This document shows positions 1 through 6,788 of a stretch of 11,707 nt of DNA, piece by piece. The stretch lies in the NCBI GenBank assembly GCA_022866585.1, contig JALHUP010000449.1, forward strand, positions 1 through 11,707, written 5' to 3'. A program made the position numbers and the translations under genes. The stretch is from Candidatus Zixiibacteriota bacterium. GTDB taxonomy: Bacteria; Zixibacteria; MSB-5A5; SM1-73. The number at the start of each line of letters is the position of its first letter. Within the stretch, counting starts at the first letter, position 1. The notes below the pieces were generated by a model that made no database searches, was not told where the DNA came from, and saw nothing but the letters and a program-made list of their open reading frames with translations.

Positions 1-2
1 AA

Positions 3-1511
3 TTAAAGAAGAAGGTCTCTTTATATGACCAGCTTAAGATAAAGGCTGAACACAAACAGATCACTTTGAATCAGCTAAGGAATTTAGAGAAGTCCACGTC
101 CTCTGACCAAGAGAGAATAGCTTTTTTAGAGAACGAACTGGGAGACAAAAAGGAGGTTGAAAAGAGCTTAAGCCAGATAAAAGAAGAAACAAACTCGGTG
201 GAGAAAAAGCTGGAGCAGGCTCGAAACATCTATATGAAACTTGAAGCTTCTTTTAAATCCACAAAAGATCAGAAAGCCAAACTCCAATCCCAGATGGCGA
301 ATATAGAAGAGCTGGGACCCGATTCAGTTTGTGACCGCTGTTTAAGACCGATGGGAGATGATTACCATAAAATCCGAAAACACCTTTTGGAAGAGCAAGA
401 ACAGTTGGATAAAAAACTGCAAGCTTTGGAGAAGGAAAGAAACGAAGTAAAAGAAGAGGGGAAAAAGCTCAAACGGACTAAAATAAAATTAGAGGAAGAA
501 AAAGAGAGGTTACAAAAATCATTGGAAAATTTTTTGACAAAAGAAGGGGAGATGAAAAATTTAAAGAACAGTTTAGAAGAAAAGAAAAGAAATCTGCTCT
601 CCTTAAATGAAGTTCTGAAGAATCTGGGTGAGGTTGCTTATGATTCGATGGTTCATGAAAATCTTAAAATAAAATTTGAACAGCAGGAAAAGATCAAAGA
701 AAGGGCGACTCAGCTTGCTTCAGAAATCAAAAGAATTCCACAGATCGAAAAGGCAATAGAGGAATTACAAAACAAAATAAAGCTTTTGACTCAGGATGAG
801 GAAAAACTCGAAGCCCAGGTCCAGGCTCTACAATTTTCTGAGGAAGAATATAAAAAAGTGGAAAAGGACTTGGACGAAAGAAGGAAAGAGGTGCATGAGG
901 CTGAGCTACTTTTAAGAGACTTAACTCACAATATGGATACGCTCAAAAAGGAGATTGAGCAAATAGATGACGAAATCAAAAAAACTGAGGAGATGGAGTC
1001 AGAGATCAAAAAGGAAGAGGAGGAGAGATTATACTTAGAAAAGTTAGATTTATTGTTTTCAGATTTCAGAGTCTCTTTAATTGGACGGATAAGACCAACG
1101 TTGTCCCGATACGCTAAAAGTTTATTTTTGGAACTCTGCGATAACAGATACCAGGATTTGGAGCTGGATGAAGATTATGAAATTTATATATATGATCAGG
1201 GAGAAAGATTTTCGATTGAGCGTTTCTCCGGGGGCGAAACCGATTTGGCTAACTTGTCCCTGAGGATCGCCATTTCCCTTTTGATCTCCGAGTCCAGCGG
1301 GGTCGACTTCTCCTTTATAATTTTGGATGAGATCTTCGGCAGTCAGGATGCTTTAAGAAAGGAGAATATCCTTTCTGCCTTAGCCAAGTTGAAAAATAGA
1401 TTCAGGCAGATTTTTCTGATCACCCACATAGATGACATCAAAGACTCGGTGGAGAATTTGGTTTATGTTACTGAAAATGAAGATGGAACCAGCGACCTGC
1501 AATTACAGTAA
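3..1511 (+). CDS. sbcC: SbcC/Rad50-type exonuclease ATPase subunit, C-terminal part (5' end outside window)
   Basis: The reading frame is open from the left edge (first full codon at 3), so this is a 5'-truncated gene of 502 visible residues; the TTG at 66 is internal, not the start. It is the large ATPase of the SbcCD/Mre11-Rad50 complex, which binds and trims DNA ends and hairpins; its nuclease partner SbcD would be expected nearby but is not in view. Visible parts, numbered from nt 3: Lys/Glu-rich ascending coiled coil (1-105), zinc hook Cys110-Asp-Arg-Cys113, descending coiled coil (about 115-360), then the C-terminal ATPase lobe. The lobe has signature motif SGGE at 409-412, Walker B ending ILDE with Asp442-Glu443, and an H-loop ITHID with His475. 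The N-terminal Walker A lobe lies upstream of the window. Each visible arm is moderate in length, so the full protein is probably a short SbcC. The family call is secure; orthology to sbcC rather than a divergent Rad50-like protein is likely. Confidence 0.9.
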   Translation, partial: LKKKVSLYDQLKIKAEHKQITLNQLRNLEKSTSSDQERIAFLENELGDKKEVEKSLSQIKEETNSVEKKLEQARNIYMKLEASFKSTKDQKAKLQSQMANIEELGPDSVCDRCLRPMGDDYHKIRKHLLEEQEQLDKKLQALEKERNEVKEEGKKLKRTKIKLEEEKERLQKSLENFLTKEGEMKNLKNSLEEKKRNLLSLNEVLKNLGEVAYDSMVHENLKIKFEQQEKIKERATQLASEIKRIPQIEKAIEELQNKIKLLTQDEEKLEAQVQALQFSEEEYKKVEKDLDERRKEVHEAELLLRDLTHNMDTLKKEIEQIDDEIKKTEEMESEIKKEEEERLYLEKLDLLFSDFRVSLIGRIRPTLSRYAKSLFLELCDNRYQDLELDEDYEIYIYDQGERFSIERFSGGETDLANLSLRIAISLLISESSGVDFSFIILDEIFGSQDALRKENILSALAKLKNRFRQIFLITHIDDIKDSVENLVYVTENEDGTSDLQLQ

Positions 1512-1528
1512 ATACGGGTCTAAAGTTC

Positions 1529-1562
1529 CCTCTCCCCTGTAGGGAGAGGACTAGGGTGAGGG
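1529..1562. repeat. Interspersed palindromic repeat, copy 1
   Basis: A perfect 8-bp stem, CCTCTCCC (1529-1536) with GGGAGAGG (1542-1549) and a 5-nt loop, is followed by a G-rich tail of the form AGGGTGAGGGGG. The same architecture, with a 10-bp stem and related tail, recurs at 3911-3947. It lies 17 bp after the sbcC stop. No T-run follows, so it is not a typical intrinsic terminator. Two copies in spacers of one window suggest a dispersed genomic repeat of REP type; copy number cannot be judged here. Confidence 0.65.
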
Positions 1563-1570
1563 GGTTATTA

Positions 1571-1646
1571 GAAGTCGCCCCTAGACTGCGAAGAATTCTT
1601 CGCCCCACCTAAACGACACGCGTAGCCAAGCCTTCATGGCTTGGCT
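1571..1646. repeat. Pair of perfect palindromes in spacer
   Basis: Two further perfect inverted repeats follow copy 1 in the same 176-bp spacer. One is a gapless 16-bp palindrome, GCGAAGAATTCTTCGC, at 1588-1603. The other is a 9-bp stem, AGCCAAGCC (1624-1632) with GGCTTGGCT (1638-1646), around a 5-nt loop. With the hairpin at 1529-1549 this makes three independent palindromes in about 120 bp, which looks like accumulated mobile or REP-like repeats rather than one regulatory site. The stems could hinder readthrough from sbcC into the nuclease gene, but no T-tract supports intrinsic termination. Confidence 0.55.
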
Positions 1647-1687
1647 GACTCCAGCTCCGAAGGGAGAGAACAAATTAAGAGTTTGAA

Positions 1688-2314
1688 ATGAAAAGCAAAT
1701 TTTTAAAATCAAAGTGGATATTTTACCTGGTTTTCATCCTGGTAGTTGGCTTATTAGTAGTTCTATTTTATTCCCCAGAGAAAGGATGGAAAGTAAGAAG
1801 CATTAAAGATGGAGATACAATAATTTTAGAAAATGGAGAAGAGGTCAGATATATCGGTATAGATACCCCAGAAGAATCTCAGCCTTATTTTGAGGAGGCA
1901 AAAGAGTTCAACGGGAAAATGGTGGAAGGAAAGAGAATATTCTTGGAATATGACCAGGAAACCAAAGATAAGTATTCCAGAACCTTAGCTTATGTGTGGG
2001 TGGACAGTCTTTTAGTCAATGCAGAGTTAGTTAAAAACGGTTTGGCTTCGGTATATACTCATTCTCCCAATTTAAAACATAGAGATTGTTTTTGTTCATT
2101 GCAAACAGAAGCCAGAAAAGCAAAAATCGGAATATGGTCAATCCCCGTCTCTGGAGTTGAAAAATATTATATAGGCAATAAAAATTCTACAAGATTCCAC
2201 CGTCCCAGTTGCGAATATGCGGCACAAATGGCAGACAGAAACAAAATCATATTTAAGACAAAAGAGGAAGTTTTAGATTCCTGTTATAGCCCTTGCCGAA
2301 CCTGCAAGCCATAA
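1688..2314 (+). CDS. Membrane-anchored staphylococcal-nuclease-like protein with C-terminal Cys/His domain
   Basis: This 208-residue protein is predicted to cleave nucleic acid outside the cytoplasm. Residues 11-28 form a hydrophobic segment after a Lys-rich start (MKSKFLKSK), read as a signal anchor or uncleaved signal peptide. Residues 34-153 are a thermonuclease (SNase) domain. The catalytic set is intact: Asp41/Asp43 in KDGDTI, Arg54, Asp59 and Glu62 in RYIGIDTPE (matching Arg35, Asp40 and Glu43 of the S. aureus enzyme), and Arg98 in KYSRTLAYV (matching Arg87). Residues 160-208 carry H171-x3-C175 and C199-x3-C203-x2-C206 in the arrangement FHRPSCEYA...SPCRTCKP. This resembles the Ada-type metal-binding module often attached to secreted nucleases and is probably a zinc site. 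The ATG at 1688 has only a weak AAGAG 6 nt upstream. It appears to be a single-gene unit. The nuclease fold is secure; substrate and cellular role are not shown. Confidence 0.9.
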   Translation: MKSKFLKSKWIFYLVFILVVGLLVVLFYSPEKGWKVRSIKDGDTIILENGEEVRYIGIDTPEESQPYFEEAKEFNGKMVEGKRIFLEYDQETKDKYSRTLAYVWVDSLLVNAELVKNGLASVYTHSPNLKHRDCFCSLQTEARKAKIGIWSIPVSGVEKYYIGNKNSTRFHRPSCEYAAQMADRNKIIFKTKEEVLDSCYSPCRTCKP

Positions 2315-2342
2315 AAGGGTAATACCTGCGGTTCTCCCTTTT
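2313..2342 (+). terminator. Weak terminator-like hairpin at the nuclease stop codon
   Basis: A 7-bp perfect stem, AAAAGGG (2313-2319) with CCCTTTT (2336-2342), encloses a 16-nt loop and overlaps the stop codon. It ends in only four T residues and the loop is long, so it is a weak candidate for ending transcription of the nuclease gene. Confidence 0.3.
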
Positions 2343-2388
2343 CCGAACAGAGATAAATCTCTCATACAATTTTCGTCAAAGGCGGGGT

Positions 2389-2416
2389 TTTACGGAGTGA
2401 CCATTTTTCATACAAT
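2389..2416 (+). promoter_or_regulatory. Candidate sigma-70-type promoter for the response regulator gene
   Basis: TTTACG (2389-2394), 16 nt, then TACAAT (2411-2416) resembles -35/-10 elements, giving a leader of about 95 nt before the ATG at 2518. The 9-mer TCATACAAT also occurs at 2362-2370, next to a 6-bp inverted repeat AGAGAT-AA-ATCTCT (2349-2362). The -35 matches consensus at only four of six positions, so this is a weak call. I found no convincing GG-N10-GC sigma-54 promoter in this spacer. Confidence 0.3.
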
Positions 2417-2517
2417 CTTTCTTTCCAGACAGAAAAATCCACAACTCCAAAACGATCTTTCCGATAAGTATTATTAGCTATTCTTGGGGGGACGCTTTTT
2501 GTCTGCAAGGAGGGGCT

Positions 2518-3879
2518 ATGCCTTCAATTTTAATTATAGATGATAAAGATAGCATGAGACAGATGCTTTCCAGAACCTTGGAATCGGAGGGGTATGAGGT
2601 GGAGACGGCCAAGGATGGGGAAGGGGGGTTAGAGAAAGCGAAAGAGAAAAAATATGATCTGATTTTGGCTGACCTCAAATTGCCCAAGATGGACGGGATA
2701 GAGGTTCTCTCATCTTTGAAGGATTTGGATCCAGAGGTGGCGGTCATCATGATGACCGCATACGGGACCATAGAGTCGGCGGTTGAAGCCATGAAACAAG
2801 GGGCTTTCGATTTTTTGGCCAAGCCTTTCGACACGGATCATCTGAATGTTTTAATCAAAAGAGCTTTGGAGAATCGAAGACTTGTGGCAGAAAATATTCT
2901 CTTGAGGGAAGAGTTAGCTCATAATTTGGGTTATGCTGAGATTATCGGGAAATGTGAGAAGATGAAAGAGGTTTCTCGTCTTATTCAGAAAGTAGCCACT
3001 TCGGATACCAGCGTGTTACTTTTAGGAGAGTCCGGCACTGGAAAGGAGCTTTTTGCGCGGGCCATTCATAATTTAAGCCCAAGAACAAAAGCTTCGTATG
3101 TGGCTATAAATTGTGCGGCCATTCCCAGAGAGCTTCTGGAAAATGAGCTTTTCGGGTCGGAGAAAGGAGCATATACTGGGGCAGTTGCCCGAAAGATGGG
3201 AAAATTTGAGATCGCAGAGGGAGGGACCATCTTTTTGGACGAAGTCGGTGACTTAGACATCGCCCTCCAAGCTAAGCTTTTAAGGGTGCTTCAGGACCGA
3301 ACTTTCGAGAGATTAGGAGGGACTAAAACTATTTCTGTAGATGTAAGGTTGATCGCCGCTTCTAATACCGACTTGAAAAAAGCTATTGAGAAAAACCTGT
3401 TCAGAGAAGATCTTTATTATAGATTATCTGTTTTTCCCATCACCATTCCACCTTTGAGAGAAAGAAGAGAGGACATTCCCGATTTAGCTGAATATTTTGT
3501 GAAGAAATATTGCGCGGAGATGAAGAAGCCCAAAAAGAGCATCTCCAAAGAGGCTTTGGCTTTGTTGGACAAATATCATTGGCCCGGGAATGTGAGAGAG
3601 TTGGAAAACACCATCGAAAGAGCCATCATACTCTGTGAGGGCAAAAGCATTCTGCCCGAGCATTTAGCCATAAGAATTCCCACCCCCAATGAGATCAGGT
3701 TAAGAGAGGGCGCGGGGCTAAAAGAGGTGGGGCAGTATGCTCAGGCGGAAGCAGAAAGAGCTTTGATCGTTCGGATACTAACTCAAGTTCGGGGAAACAA
3801 AAGAAAAACCGCCCAGGCTTTAAAGATAGATTATACCACCTTGTTCGAAAAGATCAAGAGATATGGCATTGACGCTTAA
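2518..3879 (+). CDS. NtrC-family sigma-54-dependent response regulator
   Basis: This 453-residue regulator has the standard three-domain NtrC layout. The receiver (1-120) carries acidic pocket Asp8/Asp9, phospho-acceptor Asp52 in ADLKLPKMDG, Thr80 and Lys102. The AAA+ domain (about 140-375) carries Walker A GESGTGKE (170-177), the sigma-54 contact loop GAYTGA (218-223), Walker B GTIFLDE ending Asp241-Glu242, and the arginine-rich FREDLYYRL segment. A Fis-type helix-turn-helix (about 410-450) binds enhancer DNA. Phosphorylation should drive oligomerisation and ATP-dependent opening of sigma-54 promoters. The loop has Tyr where GAFTGA is usual. A strong AAGGAGG (2507-2513), 4 nt before the ATG, fixes the start. 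No histidine kinase gene adjoins it, so it is an orphan within this window. It lies upstream of a pilus operon, as PilR regulators often do, but about 1.85 kb away with an opposite-strand gene between, so I give no gene symbol. Confidence 0.95.
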   Translation: MPSILIIDDKDSMRQMLSRTLESEGYEVETAKDGEGGLEKAKEKKYDLILADLKLPKMDGIEVLSSLKDLDPEVAVIMMTAYGTIESAVEAMKQGAFDFLAKPFDTDHLNVLIKRALENRRLVAENILLREELAHNLGYAEIIGKCEKMKEVSRLIQKVATSDTSVLLLGESGTGKELFARAIHNLSPRTKASYVAINCAAIPRELLENELFGSEKGAYTGAVARKMGKFEIAEGGTIFLDEVGDLDIALQAKLLRVLQDRTFERLGGTKTISVDVRLIAASNTDLKKAIEKNLFREDLYYRLSVFPITIPPLRERREDIPDLAEYFVKKYCAEMKKPKKSISKEALALLDKYHWPGNVRELENTIERAIILCEGKSILPEHLAIRIPTPNEIRLREGAGLKEVGQYAQAEAERALIVRILTQVRGNKRKTAQALKIDYTTLFEKIKRYGIDA

Positions 3880-3910
3880 TACAGATGCAATTATTTCTGA
3901 TATGGTTTTA

Positions 3911-3947
3911 CCCCTCTCCCCAGTGGGGAGAGGGAAGGGCAAGGGGG
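3911..3947. repeat. Interspersed palindromic repeat, copy 2
   Basis: A perfect 10-bp stem, CCCTCTCCCC (3912-3921) with GGGGAGAGGG (3925-3934) and a 3-nt loop AGT, is followed by AAGGGCAAGGGGG. Stem and G-rich tail match the element at 1529-1562. It sits in the spacer between two convergent genes (stops at 3879 and 4041), where a bidirectional hairpin could help separate transcription, but there is no T-run. The rest of this 161-bp spacer shows nothing recognisable. Confidence 0.65.
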
Positions 3948-4040
3948 AAACTAATTCAGTTCACCGTCCCAGCCCGACGTTCAGCACTTCTGGATGAATT
4001 CCTCTCACAATTATTGTTTCCGGTCATTTTTTGTTCACCA

Positions 4041-5348
4041 TCAAAAACATGGAAAAGTAGATCCACAGAACAGATGGTTAATCAGACAAACAATATCACT
4101 GGAATTAATGATGCCGTCACCATTGGTATCACTCGAATGATAGGGACAAGGTGCAGGACCATGTATAAAGAGATAATTTATAACTAAAACCACGTCGGTA
4201 ACGTCAATTCTATAATCGTTGTTAGCATCTCCTATTATATAAGGAAACTCATTTTTGCCCATGTCTATCCGGTAACCTCCACTTTCAGGGACTTGGGCGC
4301 TTGAATCGCCTGCATCGATGCAAGGGGAATTACATAAAAGTTCAAAATCAATGGTATCAGCAAACAAGGGGTCTCTCGTAATATTATAAAAGCTATCACA
4401 AGGTGTTCCATTAAAATTTGTTTCCCAAGTGGTATCGCCAGAACCTGCCGGGCATCCTATGAAATTCACCAAGCGACTCTTTACATCGTTATAGCGAATT
4501 TGTCTACGCTCAATGGATCCATTAATATATATCCCGGTGTCGTTTGCCGTTATGATATTATTCTTTATAATAATCGAATCTTCATAAGCGACCGATATTT
4601 CACAATAAACTCCGATGGAATTATTGCAGACTACGTTTCCTGCCGCGTTGAGAGAGGAATAGTAAGCCGATGAAATGCCCCGTGTGTTCCGCGAGAATAT
4701 GTTATTCCTGAAGATATGACTAGCCCCGCCCCATGCGACAGCCCCAACCAGGCTGTTGAACAAGAAAACGTTGTTTTCCACAATGTTCATGCCGGAGGGT
4801 AGCTGGCTCCCATCCTTGGAGATGTCACCGTAACACTCCACGCCTTCTGCGTTACTAATAAATATGTTATGATCAATGACGCAGTTGTCCCAAGTTACAC
4901 TGAATACTCCGCAATAGTTGTTCATAAATCTATTATGGCAAATGCGAGACCTCGGCTGGTCAAACCGCCACCCCAAATATTTCCACACGCCATAGAAGGA
5001 GTTGCGCATAGTAAATCCTATAACTGTGAGACTCTCATTTTCGGGAAAACAGTTCGATCCTTCCCAGGACAAAGCATTACCACTCCCCCCTTCTATTATA
5101 GTTGAATTAATAGTCAAAGTGTCGTTATCAAAAAGATAATGGCTAGCTAAAAGAACAGCTTTGCAATCCAAGTCCACGTTTTCATGATAGACTCCCGGCG
5201 CAACTAAGATGGTATCGCCATTTGCCGCCCCATTGGCTGCGCCCTGAATGGTGGATGAATCACCAGGCACATGGATTATGGCGGCATTTGCCCCTTGCCA
5301 GAAAATGGCGAGAGTAATTAGCAGAAAGAAAAGCTTAATATGTTTCAT
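4041..5348 (-). CDS. Secreted right-handed beta-helix protein with C-terminal dockerin-type EF-hand pair
   Basis: The product is 435 residues from the ATG at 5348. A signal peptide occupies about 1-22 (MKHIKLFFLLITLAIF...ANA), so it is exported. Residues about 25-345 contain repeated short strands with Asn-rich turns (for example NNIITANDTGIYI), the pattern of a pectin-lyase-like parallel beta-helix; this fold binds or cleaves polysaccharides or acts in adhesion, and no catalytic residues can be assigned. A segment RDPLF...SPCIDAGD (about 325-348) is common at the end of such helices. Two calcium-binding loops follow, DANNDYRIDVTD (374-385) and DTNGDGIINSSD (407-418), each with a following helix: a type I dockerin-like pair. 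AGGAG on the - strand lies 6 nt before this ATG; the in-frame GTG at 5351 would be only 3 nt away and is less likely. It is a single-gene unit. No partner cohesin is visible, so the ligand of the dockerin is unknown. Confidence 0.85.
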   Translation of the reverse strand: MKHIKLFFLLITLAIFWQGANAAIIHVPGDSSTIQGAANGAANGDTILVAPGVYHENVDLDCKAVLLASHYLFDNDTLTINSTIIEGGSGNALSWEGSNCFPENESLTVIGFTMRNSFYGVWKYLGWRFDQPRSRICHNRFMNNYCGVFSVTWDNCVIDHNIFISNAEGVECYGDISKDGSQLPSGMNIVENNVFLFNSLVGAVAWGGASHIFRNNIFSRNTRGISSAYYSSLNAAGNVVCNNSIGVYCEISVAYEDSIIIKNNIITANDTGIYINGSIERRQIRYNDVKSRLVNFIGCPAGSGDTTWETNFNGTPCDSFYNITRDPLFADTIDFELLCNSPCIDAGDSSAQVPESGGYRIDMGKNEFPYIIGDANNDYRIDVTDVVLVINYLFIHGPAPCPYHSSDTNGDGIINSSDIVCLINHLFCGSTFPCF

Positions 5349-5408
5349 CACTGGCTCCTTTCTGGAAAGATCAAATTATTCGGTTCGTTAAGCAACTTTT
5401 CGATTCAT

Positions 5409-5424
5409 AATTAATATATTAATT
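5409..5424. promoter_or_regulatory. Perfect 16-bp AT palindrome overlapping a -10 element
   Basis: AATTAATATATTAATT is a gapless perfect palindrome that covers the candidate -10 of the - strand gene (5413-5418). Position and symmetry fit an operator for a dimeric repressor. The all-A/T composition makes a chance palindrome much less surprising, so regulatory function is inference. Confidence 0.3.
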
Positions 5425-5440
5425 TTCCTCAAAAAAGCAA
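5413..5440 (-). promoter_or_regulatory. Candidate promoter of the dockerin beta-helix gene
   Basis: Read on the - strand, TTGCTT (complement of 5435-5440), a 16-nt spacer and TATATT (complement of 5413-5418) resemble -35 and -10 boxes. Transcription would start near 5406 and give a leader of about 58 nt before the ATG at 5348. Confidence 0.4.
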
Positions 5441-5452
5441 GGTCTTTTTTGA
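5429..5452. repeat. Perfect 9-bp inverted repeat, A/T-rich hairpin
   Basis: TCAAAAAAG (5429-5437) and CTTTTTTGA (5444-5452) are exact inverted repeats around a 6-nt loop. They overlap the candidate -35 of the - strand gene. The few G/C pairs make a weak RNA hairpin; it may be a binding site or chance. Confidence 0.35.
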
Positions 5453-5733
5453 AGATCCCCGATTCGAAATAAATTAAGTTTCTTTGTTCTTTGCCGATTA
5501 TAAAATAAGCTATCTGAATGGAAGGGAGAACACAAAAGCATGCTAAAAGAAGGCGGGAATTTTATTTCTTTTCCTACGGATCCAAAAGTTCGGACAATTT
5601 TTTTTGGGGGGTGCTTAAGTTTTCCAAAATTTTAGCCGATGAGAAAATTAGTGCAATTTCCTAAAAATTTAGATAGATGAAAAAGTTCCGTAATCGAAGC
5701 TAAAGTTAACACCTTATACCGAAAGAGACTTTT

Positions 5734-6786
5734 ATGGTTTTAGGAAGAAAAGCAAGGACCGTGGCCGGCTTAGACATCGGAGCTTCCTCCATCAAGTTGG
5801 TGAAGCTGGAGGAGAGGTCCGGAGGGTGGGCTTTGACTGCTTTAGGGATGCGGGAGATTCCTTTGGAAACTTTGGTGGATGAGGAAATCAGGGATAGAGA
5901 TACCGTTATTTTCAACGTGCAAAGCTTGATCGATCAGTGCGATCCCAATCTAAAGGAGGTAGCCATCTCCATCTCCGGACATGGGGTAATAACCGACAAG
6001 ATCACCATCGATCAAAAATCAGGGGCAGAGGCAGAGCAAGCTATTCTTTTTGAGGCAGAGCAGAGGAGCCCCTTCGATGTGGAAGACGTGACTATGGATT
6101 ATCATATAATCCAGGTCAACCAGGAGACCCGTAAAATGGACGTCCTTTTGGTGGCCGCCAGAAATGAATTTTTGAATTCTTATATCGATTTGGTCGCCGA
6201 TGCCGGATTAAGACCGGTGATCGTGGACACCGATGCCTTTGCCATATTGAACGCCTACCAACTCAATTATGAGATCGATCCGAATAAGGTGACTGCTTTA
6301 ATAGACGTCGGATTTGACACCACCAGCATTACCTTTCTCAAAGACGGCTTATACCATTCCAACCGGGACCTCGGAAGCGGAGGGCGATTGATCTACAATG
6401 CCATAATGAAGGAGTTCCGCATAAATCAGGAACTGGCCTCAAAAACCATCAAAGGAGAGATGGGAACCTCCATCGATCAGGACATGCTAAAAGCTACGGT
6501 CGTCACTGCTTCAGAGGAGCTGATCTCGGGATTGGAGGTAGCTTTTTCCTATTTTAAATCCACCGCCAAGGTGCCCAAAGTGGACTGGATAGTTCTCACC
6601 GGCGGTGGAGCCTTGATCCCATTTTTGCCGGAGTTCATTCAGGCGAAATTGAACGTTCCTATAGAGATCGGCAACCCCTTGAGGAATATCGAATATGATC
6701 CGGATATTTTTAAAGATGCCCAACCTGATAAGATCGCCCCGCTTTTAGCCGTGGCCGTGGGCTTAGCCTCAAGAAAGGTAAAATAA
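5734..6786 (+). CDS. pilM: Type IV pilus assembly protein PilM
   Basis: PilM is the actin-like cytoplasmic ATPase-fold protein that nucleates the inner-membrane part of the type IV pilus machine by binding the N-terminal tail of PilN. The 350 residues match the usual family length. Visible motifs are the phosphate-1 loop LDIGASSIKLVKL (from 13), the PilM-typical segment FEAEQRSPFDVEDVTMDYHII (about 106-126), a second phosphate loop DVGFDTTSI (191-199) and the adenosine loop LTGGGALIP (288-296). The ATG at 5734 is standard for the family, and GAAAGAG ends 6 nt upstream. It is the first gene of the five-gene pilus operon and ends only 2 nt before pilN, so translation is probably coupled. No ATPases of the PilB/PilT type, and no pilins, are in the window. 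The call is secure; whether the complex serves pili or another secretin-linked apparatus is not decided by these genes alone. Confidence 0.95.
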   Translation: MVLGRKARTVAGLDIGASSIKLVKLEERSGGWALTALGMREIPLETLVDEEIRDRDTVIFNVQSLIDQCDPNLKEVAISISGHGVITDKITIDQKSGAEAEQAILFEAEQRSPFDVEDVTMDYHIIQVNQETRKMDVLLVAARNEFLNSYIDLVADAGLRPVIVDTDAFAILNAYQLNYEIDPNKVTALIDVGFDTTSITFLKDGLYHSNRDLGSGGRLIYNAIMKEFRINQELASKTIKGEMGTSIDQDMLKATVVTASEELISGLEVAFSYFKSTAKVPKVDWIVLTGGGALIPFLPEFIQAKLNVPIEIGNPLRNIEYDPDIFKDAQPDKIAPLLAVAVGLASRKVK

Positions 6787-6788
6787 CC

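Larger units (their letters stand above)
5349..5733. other. Divergent intergenic region between the dockerin gene and pilM
   Basis: This 385-bp region separates start codons on opposite strands and should hold promoters for both. On the left are the ribosome binding site, candidate promoter, AT palindrome and A/T hairpin listed separately. The right half (about 5453-5733) shows no ORF and no clear promoter. TTATAC at 5714-5719 could be a -10 for pilM but lacks a recognisable -35 at the correct distance. GAAAGAG (5721-5727) is a modest ribosome binding site 6 nt before the pilM ATG. Confidence 0.5.

Noticed and set aside
66..68. TTG at 66 as the start of the SbcC-like gene
   Set aside because: The frame is open to the left edge and already codes for coiled-coil-like sequence; the ATPase needs an N-terminal lobe further upstream.
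1529..1549. Hairpin after sbcC as an intrinsic terminator
   Set aside because: No T-run follows the stem, and the same element occurs at 3911 as part of a longer repeat.
1529..1646. CRISPR array or transposon ends in the sbcC spacer
   Set aside because: The palindromes differ from one another and are not regularly spaced, and no cas or transposase gene is present.
2484..2499. TTGGGGGG followed by a GCTT motif as a sigma-54 promoter; a similar TTGGGGGG-TGCTT lies at 5604-5616
   Set aside because: Neither site keeps the GG-N10-GC spacing well, and the distances to the following genes differ widely; probably chance G-runs.
3885..4187. A 100-codon + strand ORF overlapping the end of the - strand dockerin gene
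   Set aside because: It runs through the palindromic repeat and then antisense to the EF-hand coding region; no ribosome binding site and no recognisable protein pattern.
5349..5351. In-frame GTG as the start of the dockerin gene
   Set aside because: The AGGAG site would be only 3 nt away; the ATG at 5348 has a normal 6-nt spacing.
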